Positions 11,101-23,384 of a DNA stretch of 43,185 nt are shown here, one piece after another. Below the pieces are notes generated by a model. It was given only the letters and a program-made list of their open reading frames with translations. It was not told the origin of the DNA and searched no databases. The first letter of the stretch is position 1. Each line of letters opens with the position of its first letter. Where the stretch lies: assembly GCF_000002865.3 (NCBI RefSeq), contig NW_001865078.1, positions 316,196 through 359,380 on the forward strand, given 5' to 3'. The position numbers and the translations under genes were made by a program. The stretch is from Monosiga brevicollis MX1 (Eukaryota > Opisthokonta > Choanoflagellata > Craspedida > Salpingoecidae).

Positions 11101-13015
11101 ACCTATGCTCCAGCCAACGTGATGGGTGATCTGAGCAATGCGTTGGCGCGGCGACTGCAAAATCAAGGCGACTGGTGCGGTGCCCTCGCAACCTTGCCAG
11201 GATTGTGGCGTGTCATCGAGGCAGAGGAAGCTTGCTCATTTGAATGCTTGCTCTTGTCTGTCTCGGACCTTGATTATCACTTAGGTTTTCCGCATGCCTT
11301 TGCTATGTGATTGCTGGTGCTTTGGACGATTTTGGCTCGTGCTATGGCGCTCTCCTGCAGGATTCTGATTTGACTGATGCACAGCAAGTGTACGCATGTG
11401 TCGAAAAGTTGACGGTGTTGCGTCGCGCCCTTGCGCTACAGCGTGGCCAGTCTCCACCCGTATCCCCGGCCTATACGCAGCGCGTGCTCGCGCTCTGCTC
11501 CACGTTGGCAGATCAGCACGATCTCAAGGCAGCCTATGGTATCCTTTCGGCGGCCATCGAGTCCACCGACCCATGGCCACGCACGGCCGCGCCGACCTTG
11601 CGCACCCAATTGGCCGTGGCGGCGGGGGCCAAGCCCCTGCCCACCTCGATCAACCCCAACGCCGTAGCTTCTGCACAGCTGCGCGCCAATCTGGCCCAGT
11701 CCAGCCCCGGTTATGGCGCCAATGCTGGTCCCAGTGGCTTTTTCACGGGTCAACCTGCGCCCACGCACATGTCCAACCCGGCGGCTCGCTCGCCATATCC
11801 ATCTTCGGCCATGAACGCATTCAGCCCCGCTAACATGGGTGTCCCCAATGGTCATGGGGCCATGTCCGCTGTATCAGCTGCCTACGGCACGAGTCATGCG
11901 CCAGCCACCATGCCTGGTGGTTACGGTGCTTCGGGTGCCACGCCCTATCAGCCACCTGCGGCGTCTGCGCCTCACTCTTCAGCTCCGCCCCTGGCAGCAC
12001 CGGCCCCAACGTATCCCGCCAGCTCCTCTTACAACCCCTCGATGGGCTATGGTGCCCCCCCGCCCTCCCGCTTGTCCGCTTCTGCGTCCATGCGTCCAGC
12101 AGCCGGCATGACTCCGCCCATGGGTCTTCCCACACAGGCAACCGCCTCCGTGGCGCCCATCACCACTCCTGGCATGTACGCAGGTGGCCACATGGGTGCC
12201 AACGTGGCTGGGGGTGCCGTGCACGCTGCCGCGACGCCCGCAGCAGCGCCCGTCGCGGCGGTGGCACCCAAGGCGAAGCCAGACAAGCGCTGGAATGACC
12301 CTCCCATGATCATGTCACGGAAGAAACAGCAGTTCCAGGCCCCGGCGCCCATTGCCATGCCCATCGTGGGAGCACCAGAGCAGGCACAGAGCCAGCCAGC
12401 TGCATCGGCCATGGCTGCAGCTGGTGGTGCAACTGCACATGCAGCCATGGGCGGCGCTGCGTCACCAGCTGCAGCGGCGGCTGAGGCAGCCCCAGCTCCG
12501 GCGCCCGAACCCGAAGTGCCGGCCGAGTTTCAGCCTCTGGTCGAAAAGTTTGAGGCCTTGGTGGACCAATACGATGCGCGAGCCAATGCCGTAAGGTTTT
12601 CGTTTCTTGTTCTTTTGTTCCTAGCTCACCCGATGTTGCTGCACTCACAATTTGCAATCTCATGTGTGTTCAGGCACAAAAGCGCAAATTGGCCGACGTA
12701 CGCCGGCGATTGTTGAGCTTGAAGCAAGTGGCTGCCAACCAGTACTTGGATTCGGAGACGGGACAGTCGATGTTTTACAGTTTGCAATACATTGAGGTGC
12801 GTGGTGCAAGCGGCGCGCGGGTGTGAGCTGCATCGTTCGCCGTGCCTGGGCCACTCACATGCTTGCACAAACCTGATGTTGCATAGCTTGGGGATTTTGC
12901 CAATGCCCTGGCTTATCAGCAGTACCTCACAGCCAACACCAACCCGGATGTCACGGGGCAACCCCTGATGGCGCTCAAAGCGCTGATCAACATTGCCAAG
13001 ACGCAAAGTTCTTAA
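8166..13015 (+). CDS. SEC31: COPII outer-coat protein SEC31
   Basis: SEC31 pairs with SEC13 to form the outer cage of COPII vesicles leaving the endoplasmic reticulum and stimulates the SAR1-SEC23 GTPase. Thirteen exons (8166-8222, 8333-8385, 8502-8646, 8727-8800, 8926-8962, 9076-9498, 9600-9777, 9934-10426, 10536-10769, 10947-11174, 11285-12590, 12674-12796, 12887-13015) give 1159 residues with all phases matching. The start MIIQSLERTAHLAWNP matches the animal N-terminus. WD40 repeats follow, with hallmarks SEVYIMDLNKPE, GRTTIWDLRASKA, VIQLWDLHNAQ, NRALLWDP and WIFDVNWCPRNP, then the blade-closing segment LVATAAFDGQV. Next come the ancestral coatomer element helices (FDLAIDVCLAEDRMADALML, WQDCMALLLTYA, LCYVIAGALDDF). 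A Pro/Ala/Gly-rich low-complexity region (about 11700-12500) is the usual SEC23-binding linker. The C-terminal helical domain ends ALKALINIAKTQSS. A His-rich insert (GGSGHHHHHTP) follows the propeller. Confidence 0.95.
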
Positions 13016-13828
13016 AGCCAAATATCAAGTGGGACGCGAGTATGAAAGCCCCGGAGAGCAAAGCGTGCCCTGCATGTGGCAGAACCTTTGCGGGTCCATG
13101 ACCACGAGACTGAATTCATCAAGAGAAAGCCGCCATCTCCAGTCACACAATGTGTTTCAGCGAGTCAGCAAACCGGGTAACATGTTATGAGAGCACCACT
13201 TATGGCTCGGGGAGAATCAGAGAGAGTTAGGAGAGTTTAGAGAGAGAGAGAGCTTCTAGAGTTGAGAGAGATAGAGAAGAGAGAGAGAGAGGGCTCATAG
13301 TGTTTAGAGACAGAGACAGAGACAGACAGAGCGAGACAGAGACAGAAAACAGAGAGAGACAGAGATACACACAGCTAGAGACAGAACACAGAGAGAGAAA
13401 ACAGAGAGAGAAAAGTACAACTACCACATGTAACAACAACAGGGAACAAAAGGAACAAGCACCACTGAAAAACAACAACCAACAACAGAGAGAGAGACAA
13501 AAAAAGACAGAGACAGAGACAGAGAGACAGAGAGAGAAAACAGAGAGAGAGAGAGAGAGAGAGAGATTTCAACATTCACCCATTCACATGTTGAGTCAAA
13601 GGAGAAAAAGTTTTATTTTTTTTTCTTGTGCTTTTCTTGTTTTGAGCGGCGGCGCGAAGAGGAGATGGTGATTGCGGGATGATGGTGCTGCCTGCTGCGG
13701 AGGAGAGGATGAGATAAGCGGGGGAGGAAGAGGGGAGGATAGCGAGGGGGGCTCTGGTTGGGGCGAAGGGGAGGCGGTGGAGGCGGGGCTTTTGATTTTC
13801 GAATGCTTTTTCAGCGCATACCAGGAGC
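13016..13828. other. Intergenic region with GA/CAGA repeats
   Basis: Between the SEC31 stop and the receptor kinase start. Positions about 13207-13568 are purine-rich repeats of GA, CAGAGA and AACAGAGAGAG type. Positions 13620-13800 are G-rich, probably leader and promoter of the next gene. No protein-like frame was seen other than repeat dipeptides. Confidence 0.7.
13207..13568 (+). repeat. Imperfect GA/CAGA microsatellite block
   Basis: A purine-rich block of GA, GACA and GAGAAAACA units, ending in an uninterrupted GA run at about 13538-13565, immediately upstream of the receptor kinase gene. Confidence 0.9.
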
Positions 13829-16800
13829 ATGTCCGAGCCATGGTGGGGTGTGATGGTGGCGCTTGGGGTGCTTGTGGCGCTGACGCGGATGGCTGCCGGG
13901 GATGGGGCTGAGGATTGGCGGGAGACGGTCGCGGTGGGTGGGCTGGATGCGCCCAGCTGCACAGCCATGGATGATGTGGACGGCGATGGTCGGGCCGACT
14001 TGGTTGTGGGAACCATGACCGACCGCAAAATTGCTTGGTACCCGCACTTGGGGGCGGGGCTGTACGGCAGTCAACACCTTGCATGGCTCGGCGCCTCCCC
14101 AATCACCTTCCTGGCCGTCGGGGACCTAGACGGCGACGGTGCTCCTGATATCGTGTTTGCTGATGAGAGTGCCGCCGGTCTACGCTGGCTCCGTAACGGG
14201 CGCGCCACAGGTGAGCCGTTTTCGGCGAAAGCCGCGAGCCTACCCATCTCCATCGTGCCAGAGACGGTCAATGCCCTGCTACTCGTTGACCTCGATATGG
14301 ATGGTGCCCTGGACGTGGTCGGGAGCACGACGTTGGATGGCGCGGGCGGTGAGCGCGTCTTGAGCTGGCATCGAAACAGAGGTAACGGCACTTGGCACGC
14401 CCCCATCATCCTGGCCCAAAACGCCGCCGATCCCTACTTTCACCTTAGCACCGTTGATCTCTACGGAGACGGCCATTTGGCCTTGCTGCACATTCGCAGC
14501 AGTGTTACCACCATGATTCCGAGCTTTTATCCCAATGGCACCCACAGCCCACCGCGTGCCGTGGCTACCGCTGGCTGCTCCCCCTTTAACTTTGCCGCTG
14601 GCGACATTGACGATGATGACCGTGCCGACCTGGCCGTGGCCTGCCCTTCAGAGGGCATCATGGGCTGGCTGAAGAATGCCGGTGATGGAACGTTTGATTC
14701 CCTCGCCGTCATTGGCAGCGCCATCGCCGGTATAAATTGGGTCGTCTTGGGGGACTTGAATGGGGACGGACAACTTGACCTTGCGGCCGTCGCTACCGCG
14801 GCGCCCATCACGCTCTTGTGGGTCCGCAATCGCCTTCACACCGCATCTCAGCGATTTGGTAGCCCCAGTCCCCTCACCTTTCCGGGGTCCGGCATCGCTG
14901 GCATTCACCTTTACGATCTCAACGAGGACGCATTGCTCGATGTTCTTGTCATTATGAAATCTGGTGATCGCATTGGCTGGCTGGCCAACACTGGGGGTGG
15001 TGTCTTCCCCACTGAAGCCACCCCTTTGGTGTCCACCGTCAAGAATCCCACCGTGGCTCTGCCCGTCGACATGGATGGCGACAGTCTGCTCGACTTACTC
15101 TGCGTCTTCAATCAAGGCAACGCCATCTCCTGGTTTCGTGGTGACGGCACGGGACAGTTTGGACTGGAAATCAGTCTGACCACCGCGGTCGAAAGCATCT
15201 CATCCATCACCGTGGCAGATCTCGATGGCGATTCTTTGCCTGACCTGGCTGCCGTGAGCGCGATGCAGGGGTCTCTGATGTGGTTGCGCAACGAGGGCGC
15301 CGGCGCCTTTGCCCAACCCACCGTTATCGCCAACGACCTTGATCAGCCTTTCGTGGTGCTGGCTGCTGACATTAACGGCGATGGCGCTCTTGACCTGGTG
15401 TCAGGGTCTAGCGGTGCCAGCACCGTGTTTTGGTCCCGCAACCTTGGCAACGGTGCATTTGCAACCACAGCCATCCTGCTGGCCAACATCTCCGGCCCTT
15501 ATGCGCTCGCGTTTTCAGAGTTGGATGGCGATGGTCGACGCGACCTCGTGGTATCCAGTTTCTTCCAGGCTGCTGTCTACTGGTATCCTCAAATCCGACC
15601 TGGCACATATCGTCCCCAGAGCCTGGTTGGCAGCGGACTTGAGGGGGCAATAGACCTGGCAGTCGCGGATCTGGACGGCGATGGGTGGACCGACGTGGTG
15701 TCTGCGGCCAGTGAGGACAACAGCGTCTTTTGGCACCAAAATCTGCAAGGGCAAGGGTTTGCCAACCCCAAGCTCGTGTCGAATGATACTCTGGGCGTCT
15801 GGCGCGTGGCAGCGGGCGATCTAGATGGCGATGGGCAACCCGACATCGTTGCTGGGTCAAGCACCGACAACACGGTGGCGTGGTTTCCAAACCTGGGCAA
15901 TCCCACCTCGTTCGGAGGCAAAACTACTTTAATCTCCTCCGCCATGGACTTGCGTGACATGCGGCTCGCTGACTTGGATGGTGATGGTGACCAAGACGTG
16001 ATTGTGGCAAGCTTTGCCGATCATCTTGTGCGCGTCCTTATGAATCCTCGGTACGTGTGCATGTTCGTGCCGTTTGAGAAAGCACGCGTCCCGACGAACG
16101 GCTCACGACGCCTTGTCATGCTTGCTCTGGTGCCCACACGTGTAGCTACACCGCGCCTGTATGGGACCAACCCGTCGGTCTTGCCGACATTGTGACAGTG
16201 CAAAACCGCGTCCAAGCAGCTATCATGTTCAACGAGAGCGCCGTGTTGTTGGCGAGTGTCCCGGATGTGGCCCAACCCACCGCGGGCACCCTGCGTGTCT
16301 TGACACAAGGGCCAACGGGCGCGTGGAATTTTGATCGCTTTTTGGCGTCGCCACGCTATGGAAGTGGCTACCTAGTACGCCAGTTGCTGGCTGCAGAGTT
16401 TGGCTTTGTTGTGGTAGAAGCACCGGCTTCAGACGCCGACGGTACCCAGCTATTGTTCTATGCGCACAACGAGTTGGAGCCTCGAGCTGCCTTGACCCTG
16501 CGCCCTGGCGCCCGGGGCGAGCACGTCACTGTCGCAGGCCAGACGCTGCATTATTTTCAAGGCCGAGTTGGCAGCGAGGTGGTGGCGCCTGTTTGCTCAA
16601 TGCCCCTCCCCGCCGAGCTTCCAGCGACCTTTACAACATGGTCGTCCGAGAACGCGGCCTGCTTTCCTGTGGCAGTGTCGACCACCATTATTGTGCAGGC
16701 CGGGGAGCAGCTGCTGGCCGGAGGCACCGGCATCTACTCGTTGCACATTGATGGCTCGCCGTTTGGGGCTCTTCGCACAGTTCTGTCCAGCTCCGATGCC

Positions 16801-19640
16801 GAGCGCATGACGTTTTGTCCTGTGGCAGCCGTCACAACCACGGGGCGCCAGATCTTCACGTTAATCCTAGACAATCAGCTGTATCTGGGCGTATGGGCCG
16901 TTGCCTACACGCAGGGCCTCTATCTCCAGTCCATGCACGCCATGGCCAACTGTACTGAACCTCGGGCCATGCACCTGCTCAATGACGCCACCCTCATGCT
17001 GACGTGTGTGGATCCGTCGTTCCTGCACGTGGTCGTGATGCACATTGAAACGGGTTTGGCCACGTGGGTCTACTCTGAGTTACTGCCAGTACCTTTGGAT
17101 CCTGCAGCCGGGCGCTTGGTACCCCGAGGCAATGCGACGAGTGCCACCTCTTTTTTCATGCTAGGTGGAACGGGCCTCGTGCATTTGGACATGGTACGCT
17201 TCGTAGATCATGACACGGGCACGCCTCTATGGGACGCCACAACATTGGTAAAGCCTTTTATTTCAACCGTGGAATTTTACTTGATTGTCTTTTCGGGTGT
17301 GCTGCCAACCGCCCCACCCCGCATTGAGACGACGATGGCGAGCACGCTGCCTTTTACTGTCGATTCAACTACAAGTCAGCACCAAACGAGGGCTCCAACC
17401 GAGATCGCCAGCACCACGTTGGCGCCCCAGCCGGCTGGATCGGCAGAGAGCAACGGCGGCAACGCAATTGTGGCGGGCGTAGTAGCGGGTGTCGCTGCCG
17501 TGCTAGTGGTTGCCATTGGCGTTGTTGCCTGGCACCGCCGTCGACAGCGGAAGCCTTTGCCCAACGGGGCGCTTGGCATAGGAGACATTGTCCCCATGTC
17601 CTCCGCGGAACAGATTGAGCTCTGTCTGTTGCAGTTTACGGATCAACTACGCAGCCCGGGTTGGCGCGGCGGGCGAGGTCCACAACCGCTGAATATGGCC
17701 TCACAGTAAGTTGGATCAGTAAACTCGGCGCACGCTGCGCACCAAGCACCGCTTTGGTTTTTCTCAAAGCCTGGCACTTTTGCTGTAGGAAATGGTTGCA
17801 AGATCTGGGCCCACTAGGTAAAGGCAACTTTGGCGTGGTGCGCAAGGTTGGTTCTACTGTGCGCGCAAAGCCTGCAAAAGTTCAGCAGCATCCGAGCAGC
17901 TGACAAACGTGGTTCAATTGTTAACAGGCCAAACCCATACGCCACACGGAAAAATTTGGCGACCAACTAGTTGTGGCGGTCAAGCAATTTGAAAGTATCC
18001 AGGTCCGTCGTGGGGCTGAGGGGGTGGAGACTGTGCCATTGCTGGGGAATCGAAGAGCTGTGCTTGCTCACGTAATTTCTGCTGCTGGCCAAGCAGGCTG
18101 CTGATTACAAGGCGGTCATGATGGAGGCGGCTCTCATGCACACGGCTGGTCGACACCCACACATTGTGCAGTTGCTGGCTGTGGTGCAAGACAGGTACGA
18201 CCTTTGGAGACGACGAAAAAGAAGAGTTCTCAAGGAGAGCGAGAGCGAGCGAGAGGGAGCGGGAGAGAGCGAGAGAGAGAGAGCGAGACAGAGCAAGAGA
18301 GAAGGTGGAATAAACTAAAGGACGCAAGGGAGCGGGGGATTGCAGACCATTAAGAGTGTTGATGGCGCGTGCGTGGTTGTGCGTGAATGCATACATGCAG
18401 CATGCCCATTTCGCTGGTCTTGGAGTATGCAAGTCTAGGTGAGCTGCGAAGCTTTTTACGCAAGCAAGCAGCAGGGTCTCTTCGTTATGACACACAGGTT
18501 TGTGGGTCCTTGATTTTTTTCACGCATAGCCGCTTGTCTCGGAACAGATTGGGGATGAGGAAGTGTCCATTGACATTTATATCCACGCTGACTTAGATTG
18601 AATTGGGCGAGCACGTGTCTCTTGGGCTAGCCCACGTGCACAGTTGCCAACTGGTGCATCGTGACCTGGCCAGCCGGAATGTGTTGCTGTTTCCGCGGTC
18701 GGGGCGCGGCCCGCTTGCCAAGCTCGCCGATTTTGGCCGTATGTGCTGTCATCTTTTACTTGGTGGTCGGCCTTTGTGTGTGTGTGTGTGTGTGTGGCCA
18801 TTGCTTCTCATGTCAACTCTCTCCCCTCCTTTTTCTCTCCAATAACTGTGACAGTTACGCGTTATGTGTCATCAGACCATGCCTACTATCAAGCATCCAG
18901 CTTGGATGACCTTCCCTTTCGGTATGACTAGCTACTGCTTCTCCCTCGGCACTCGGGTCTCATCGCTCTTTGCCGTCGTGCGCCAGCCCGACCCTCAGAG
19001 GCATCATCTTCATGCCTTTTCCTTTTTTCCTTCTTTTTCTCCACAACAGGTGGATGGCTCCCGAGGCGTTGCTGCGCGCCCAGTTTTCGCCGGCATCGGA
19101 TGTGTGGTCCCTTGGCATCGTCATTTGGGAGGTTGGTGCGCCTGCTTGTTGACCAAATGGATCTGCCAAGTGCGCAAGGGGCGGCCTTGCGCGCGTGCAC
19201 ACCAGTGGGAAATGAACGGCCGTCGGTCGATGGATCGGTGCTCATCTCAACTTTGTGACTGGATAGATATTTTCCCAGGGGCGAACCCCCTTTGGGGAGC
19301 GCACCATGCAGATGATGCTCGAGCTGCTGCAGGCTGGGAAGCGCCTGGATACGCAGCACATCCCCTCGGCCCTGCATGCGTACGTAACGGCGAGAACTTG
19401 GACGATTGGACAGTTGTCCATGGTTGCTCATTTTGATTGTGCGCCCTGTGTTGTCGACGGTCGTTCCTTAGGCTTTTGAGCGCGACGTGGGAGGCCAAGG
19501 CAGAGCTGCGACCCAGCGCTCAGGCCGTGGCACAGGCGTTGCAGGAGCAGCACGCCCCCATGGCAGGCTTTGCGGACAATCGCGGCCTTTTGGCCCTGGA
19601 AGAACCTACCGTTTTGGAAGAAGCAGAGAGTGTCTTATGA
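13829..19640 (+). CDS. Receptor tyrosine kinase with FG-GAP/VCBS ectodomain
   Basis: Eleven exons (13829-16050, 16146-17705, 17789-17846, 17928-18002, 18097-18194, 18401-18497, 18597-18738, 18855-18921, 19050-19131, 19267-19379, 19472-19640) give 1560 residues. A signal peptide ([20 protein letters not shown]) is followed by 14 FG-GAP/VCBS repeats of about 50 residues in residues 40-730. Each has a Ca-binding-type motif such as [13 protein letters not shown] or [13 protein letters not shown]. About 430 further extracellular residues follow, then a membrane helix near 1180-1203 ([18 protein letters not shown]). The cytosolic kinase keeps the Gly loop GKGNFGVV, the Lys in VVAVKQF, the helix-C Glu in [18 protein letters not shown], a YY pair in the activation loop, RWMAPEAL and [17 protein letters not shown]-x-RN with RWMAPEAL is typical of tyrosine rather than Ser/Thr kinases. 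The product probably signals from the plasma membrane. The ligand is unknown. Confidence 0.9.
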
Positions 19641-19727
19641 CCCAATCGACCTGGATTGGTGCGACTGCTGGGCGCTGTGCGAGCAAGCTGCGTTGTGCAG
19701 CTTTATAATTTGCATGATGTTAAAAAC

Positions 19728-19733
19728 AATAAA
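19728..19733 (+). promoter_or_regulatory. Poly(A) signal of the receptor kinase gene
   Basis: AATAAA lies 88 bases after the kinase stop codon, in locally AT-rich sequence. Confidence 0.5.
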
Positions 19734-19739
19734 CATCTT

Positions 19740-20679
19740 AACAAGCAAGAAGAAGAAGTCGAATGCGGCCCATTGTTTCCACACCTTACCCATGCCAGTT
19801 TCGGTGCTGCAACGGACACACAAGCGGACAGGGCTGAGAGGTCTGTGGCCCAACCACCTTCACACAGCACAAGCCGAGAGCCAGCAAGAAGGGTCAAGCG
19901 GGAGACATGATTCGTGCGTGGGACTTTGCTTGTGCTTCGGTCGAATACTGTCCCAATTCCCTGCATGCATGCAAATAATCGGTCGAAACTTTTTGGTGGT
20001 TGCTGTGCAACGCATAGGAAGTGACTGATTTGATTGCTCGTTTGCAGTCAGACTGTCGCAGGCAACCGGAGAACCGTCCTCCGTGGCTCACTTGGGCTCT
20101 ACTGGGTCACGGAAGGATGCTGTTGCGCCACTTGATCTTGCGGGCCGAGCAAAACATGAAGCTGTCGGTAGCATGGGCCCATGCAAATCTGGGTGGCATT
20201 GCAGGCACTTCCAACGGTGCACGTCACGCCGCGCGCAAGGTCCTTGCACTCAGCCTGGACAAGCATGGCTTTGGGTAACGATCCGGTCAGGTTGCTGTCC
20301 AGCATCTTGCTTCAAACTCGTGCAGCTGGAGGTGCAGCTTGGGGGTGCCCGGAGCACCAACAGCCGCAAGGCCCATGGGTGTTTGCCAGAGTGGAGTACT
20401 AGCGCCGCTGCCTCAGTGCAAAGGCAATCCTAGCCGCCTCGTTTGAATGTTGTGTCTGTCCACCAAAACGTCGAGGGTCTGCAGGACAACGGGCAGTCTT
20501 TGGTCTTGCGCACGGAAGTCACTCCTGCTCACTGCTGAAGACCCCCTCATCGCGAGAGGTCACCGAGTTGATTCGCGCACCCACCAGAGATCCCCACTCG
20601 GGCCACCACATCTGAGCATTTTTCTCCCAGGTTGAATCAGGGCTACAGTGGTTGATTTTGTTTCCTCCTCACCGCCAAC
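19740..20679. other. Intergenic region, no clear gene
   Basis: About 0.9 kb between two plus-strand genes. A minus-strand frame (20305 to 20099) has six Cys and reads plausibly, but no splice partner or family was found. Nothing else resembles a gene. The promoter of the Cys-rich protein gene at 20680 should lie in its right part. Confidence 0.5.
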
Positions 20680-22768
20680 ATGACCCAGTGGAACTGCGTC
20701 TTGATCGGCGCTGCCCTCACCGTGGGCTTGGCCTCGGCCGTGACAACGCGCATGCCTGAGACCACGACTCGCCAAGCTCCCGTGACGACTGCCACCGAGC
20801 CGGCCGTAGTCTTGGGCGCTTTTATCGAGTCGGACTTGTTCCTCGACCTCGAGGTGGGTGACGTTGATCCCTGAGCTATCGCCTGAGATCGTGCCTCTTC
20901 CCAGCTCATCCTTGGTTGCCACGTGCTTAGGATAACAATGGCAAGGGTGTCAAGCTGAAAGACGCCAATGTCGGCTACCGCTTTGAGGGGGGCTTTCCGA
21001 GTGGCATTGCGTTTGATTACACCCGTGAGTCGAGACGGACGGCAGAGACGATCTAGTGGTGTCGTGCAAAGGGAAATTCGGTGTGGGCTGACGGTTGTGT
21101 TGTGCTGTTGCGTGGGACGTAGCTGGTCGCTGCAAATGCGTGTCTCCCGTGCCGTGCGAAGATCCCGAGGGTCTGAGCTGCTTCCGAGCACGTACGTGCA
21201 GTGACTCCATGGGCCTGAGCTGCTCGCACGTCAAGCCCTGCGATGGCGATGACAACATCAAGACCAAGAAGAAGGTATTTTTTGTTTTTTATCCGATCCT
21301 ACAAATGTGCTCTTTGATCGCTCGCAGACTGGCACACACTCACAGCCGCAATGCTGGTTCTTGTACCCGGCTGGTATGACAGTTTAAATTTGCGGCCACG
21401 TGTGGTGGCGAGAGTGGCGAAGATCTCTCAGAACAGGACCGTCGTCGCATCTACAAGGCGCTGCGCGATGTCATCGAGGAGTGCCCCCGCATCAACAAGG
21501 TAAATATCAAGACGGCGTAAGAGCAGAGACAACGCTCCACATGCATGGAGGTGCTGCTCTTGGGCTGATGCATTATGATTCTCACTTATCGCCCCCATGA
21601 TGCCATTCCGCTTTGTTCAGCCCTGCCGTATCAAGCTGCGTGACGAAGATGACTTGAAATTTGCTGATGAGGACGACTCTGGCCTTGACTCTTACATGGT
21701 CAAGGTCAAGGTCCGCTCTGCCAAGGTATGGCTTGGCTTGCTTTGCTCAAAAGCGCACCATGAGTTCCTTTGCAACAAATACCAGATACCCGACCTGCAC
21801 CGACTCTCACCTCTGCTTCCTCGCTGTCTCGCTGCTAGGATAAGCGCAAGTTGGAGAAGTGCTTTGACCAGGTGGACATGGATCTCCTGAACCGCGGCGA
21901 CTGTACCATTGCGCTGGAGGCCATTAACTTGCCTGGTGTGGCCACCTCGACCTCGACGTCCTCCTCTTCTTCCTCCTCCACCTCGACGTCCACGTCGACT
22001 TCGTCGTCGTCATCGTCGTCGTCGTCCTCATCGACTTCATCGTCCTCCTCCACCTCGACGTCCACGTCCACGTCTACCTCGTCGTCGTCGTCTTCATCTT
22101 CATCGACCTCGACCTCAAGCTCCACCTCGACCTCCACCTCATCCTCATCCTCGTCCTCGTCCAGCACCTCAACTTCGACGTCCACCTCCACCTCGACTTC
22201 CACCTCGACTTCGACGTCCACCTCCACCTCGACTTCCACCTCGACTTCGACTTCCACCTCGACTTCGACTTCCACCTCGACTTCGACTTCCACCTCCACC
22301 TCCACCTCGTCATCCACCTCTACCTCGTCATCCACCTCTACCTCGTCATCCACCTCCACCTCGACGTCCACCTCGACTTCCACGTCCACGTCCACCTCGA
22401 CGTCTACCTCCACCTCCACGAGTCTGGAACCTGGATGGTTTGTGGGTGGATTGGAAGAGTCTTGTGATGATGTATGCAGTGCTGCCAACCTCGGCTGTCT
22501 GGAATCACGCCTAAGCGATGTGGACACGATGGATCGCTTCGAGTACGTGTACAACACCGAGCTGGGTAGCCCTCTGGGCAGCTGCGTTCCTGCCGACTCG
22601 CAGGCCGCAGGTGGTCGCAACACGCCTCGCTATGTTGAGGGCTCGGGCCGTTGCGAGTACTACGATGGCGGTGCAGCGGTGCCTACCTGTGACAAAGAGG
22701 CCATTGGCAGCCAGCGCCGTATCTGCTGCTGTGCAAGCTCTGATGCGGACTGCCCCATTGCGCCCTAA
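20680..22768 (+). CDS. Secreted or surface Cys-rich protein with mucin-like Ser/Thr stretch
   Basis: Six exons (20680-20853, 20931-21024, 21123-21274, 21383-21499, 21621-21725, 21839-22768) give 523 residues with matching phases. The start MTQWNCVLIGAALTVGLASA is a signal peptide. A Cys-rich region follows (CKCVSPVPCEDPEGLSC, with further Cys pairs), then an acidic and basic segment. A run of about 160 residues of almost only Ser and Thr (about 21948-22425) would be heavily O-glycosylated and extended. The C-terminal domain has about 12 Cys and starts GWFVGGLEESCDDVCSAANL. That W-x(5)-SC-x(2)-VC pattern recurs in extracellular proteins of protists and algae, as far as I recall. No membrane helix follows, so the protein is probably secreted or a cell-coat component. 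The precise family is not recognised. The exon 3 to 4 junction needs an acceptor at 21382; it keeps frame. Confidence 0.7.
21948..22425 (+). repeat. Low-complexity Ser/Thr codon repeat within the coding exon
   Basis: An imperfect TCx/ACx codon array built from TCCACC, TCGACG, TCGTCG and TCGACTTCC units, about 480 bases long. It encodes a Ser/Thr tract. The mixture of synonymous codons suggests selection for the amino acids rather than a fresh microsatellite. On the minus strand it gives a spurious Glu/Asp/Val reading. Confidence 0.9.
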
Positions 22769-23384
22769 AATTCTTCTCGAATTTGGTGCCGTGCCTTGCT
22801 CCCGTGACGAGTCGCATCCATTTACATGTCAGTCCCGTTTGTTGAGTTTACTTCTCTTTGTTTCTTCTTTTCTTTTTTTCGTTATTGCTTGTCTTGCTCT
22901 GGTGGGGTTGAGGGCTGGCACATTGCTGCGTCTGGCTCGGCTTGAGGCCGTTTCAGGTTGCGCGTGCCTGTCCACGCTCCCGGCTGATGTGGGTGCCTGT
23001 TTCCAAGGCCCAACGAAGCAAAAATTGAGCTGCCAGCCTGCATACCTCTTGCGCGCCATCGTGATGACCAGACACCTGGGACAGTAGCTGGAATCAGAGC
23101 CGAGCCAATTTAAGACGGCTCACGCTGCAGTGGTGCACGGGGGAAGCGGGGAGCAAGTGGCGTATGTATAACGTGTCTATTGGCGGACAGCACTGGGACG
23201 AAAAAAAAAGAAGAAGAAGGAAAACGGGGAACAAGGCAACACTCAGACATGTACAGGCAGACACTGCCACGAAAGGTACACACAGGCAGGCAGGCAGGCG
23301 CACGCGGACACGCCGTGCCTCTAGTCAGACAGACAAGAACGCTGTAGGTGGGGAGGGAAGAAGGGCGAAGCAAAGGAGGGGCGT
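22769..23384. other. Short intergenic region between convergent genes
   Basis: About 0.6 kb between the stops of the Cys-rich protein gene (plus) and the HMG-box gene (minus). It must hold both 3' ends. No AATAAA is obvious for either gene. No open frame resembles a protein. Confidence 0.6.

Noticed and set aside
13829-17709. FG-GAP protein as a separate gene from the kinase
   Set aside because: A GTAAGT donor at 17706 just before the stop in the unspliced frame leads in correct phase to the kinase exons, and a membrane helix precedes it, so one receptor gene is favoured.
20099-20305. Minus-strand frame with six Cys and an LRR-like start (NLTGSLPKA)
   Set aside because: Suggestive, but it is short, has a stop just upstream and no exon with matching splice site was found on either side.
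21835-22623. Minus-strand frame rich in Glu, Asp and Val
   Set aside because: It is the complement of the Ser/Thr codon array in the plus-strand Cys-rich protein gene, whose splice phases and flanking domains support the plus strand.
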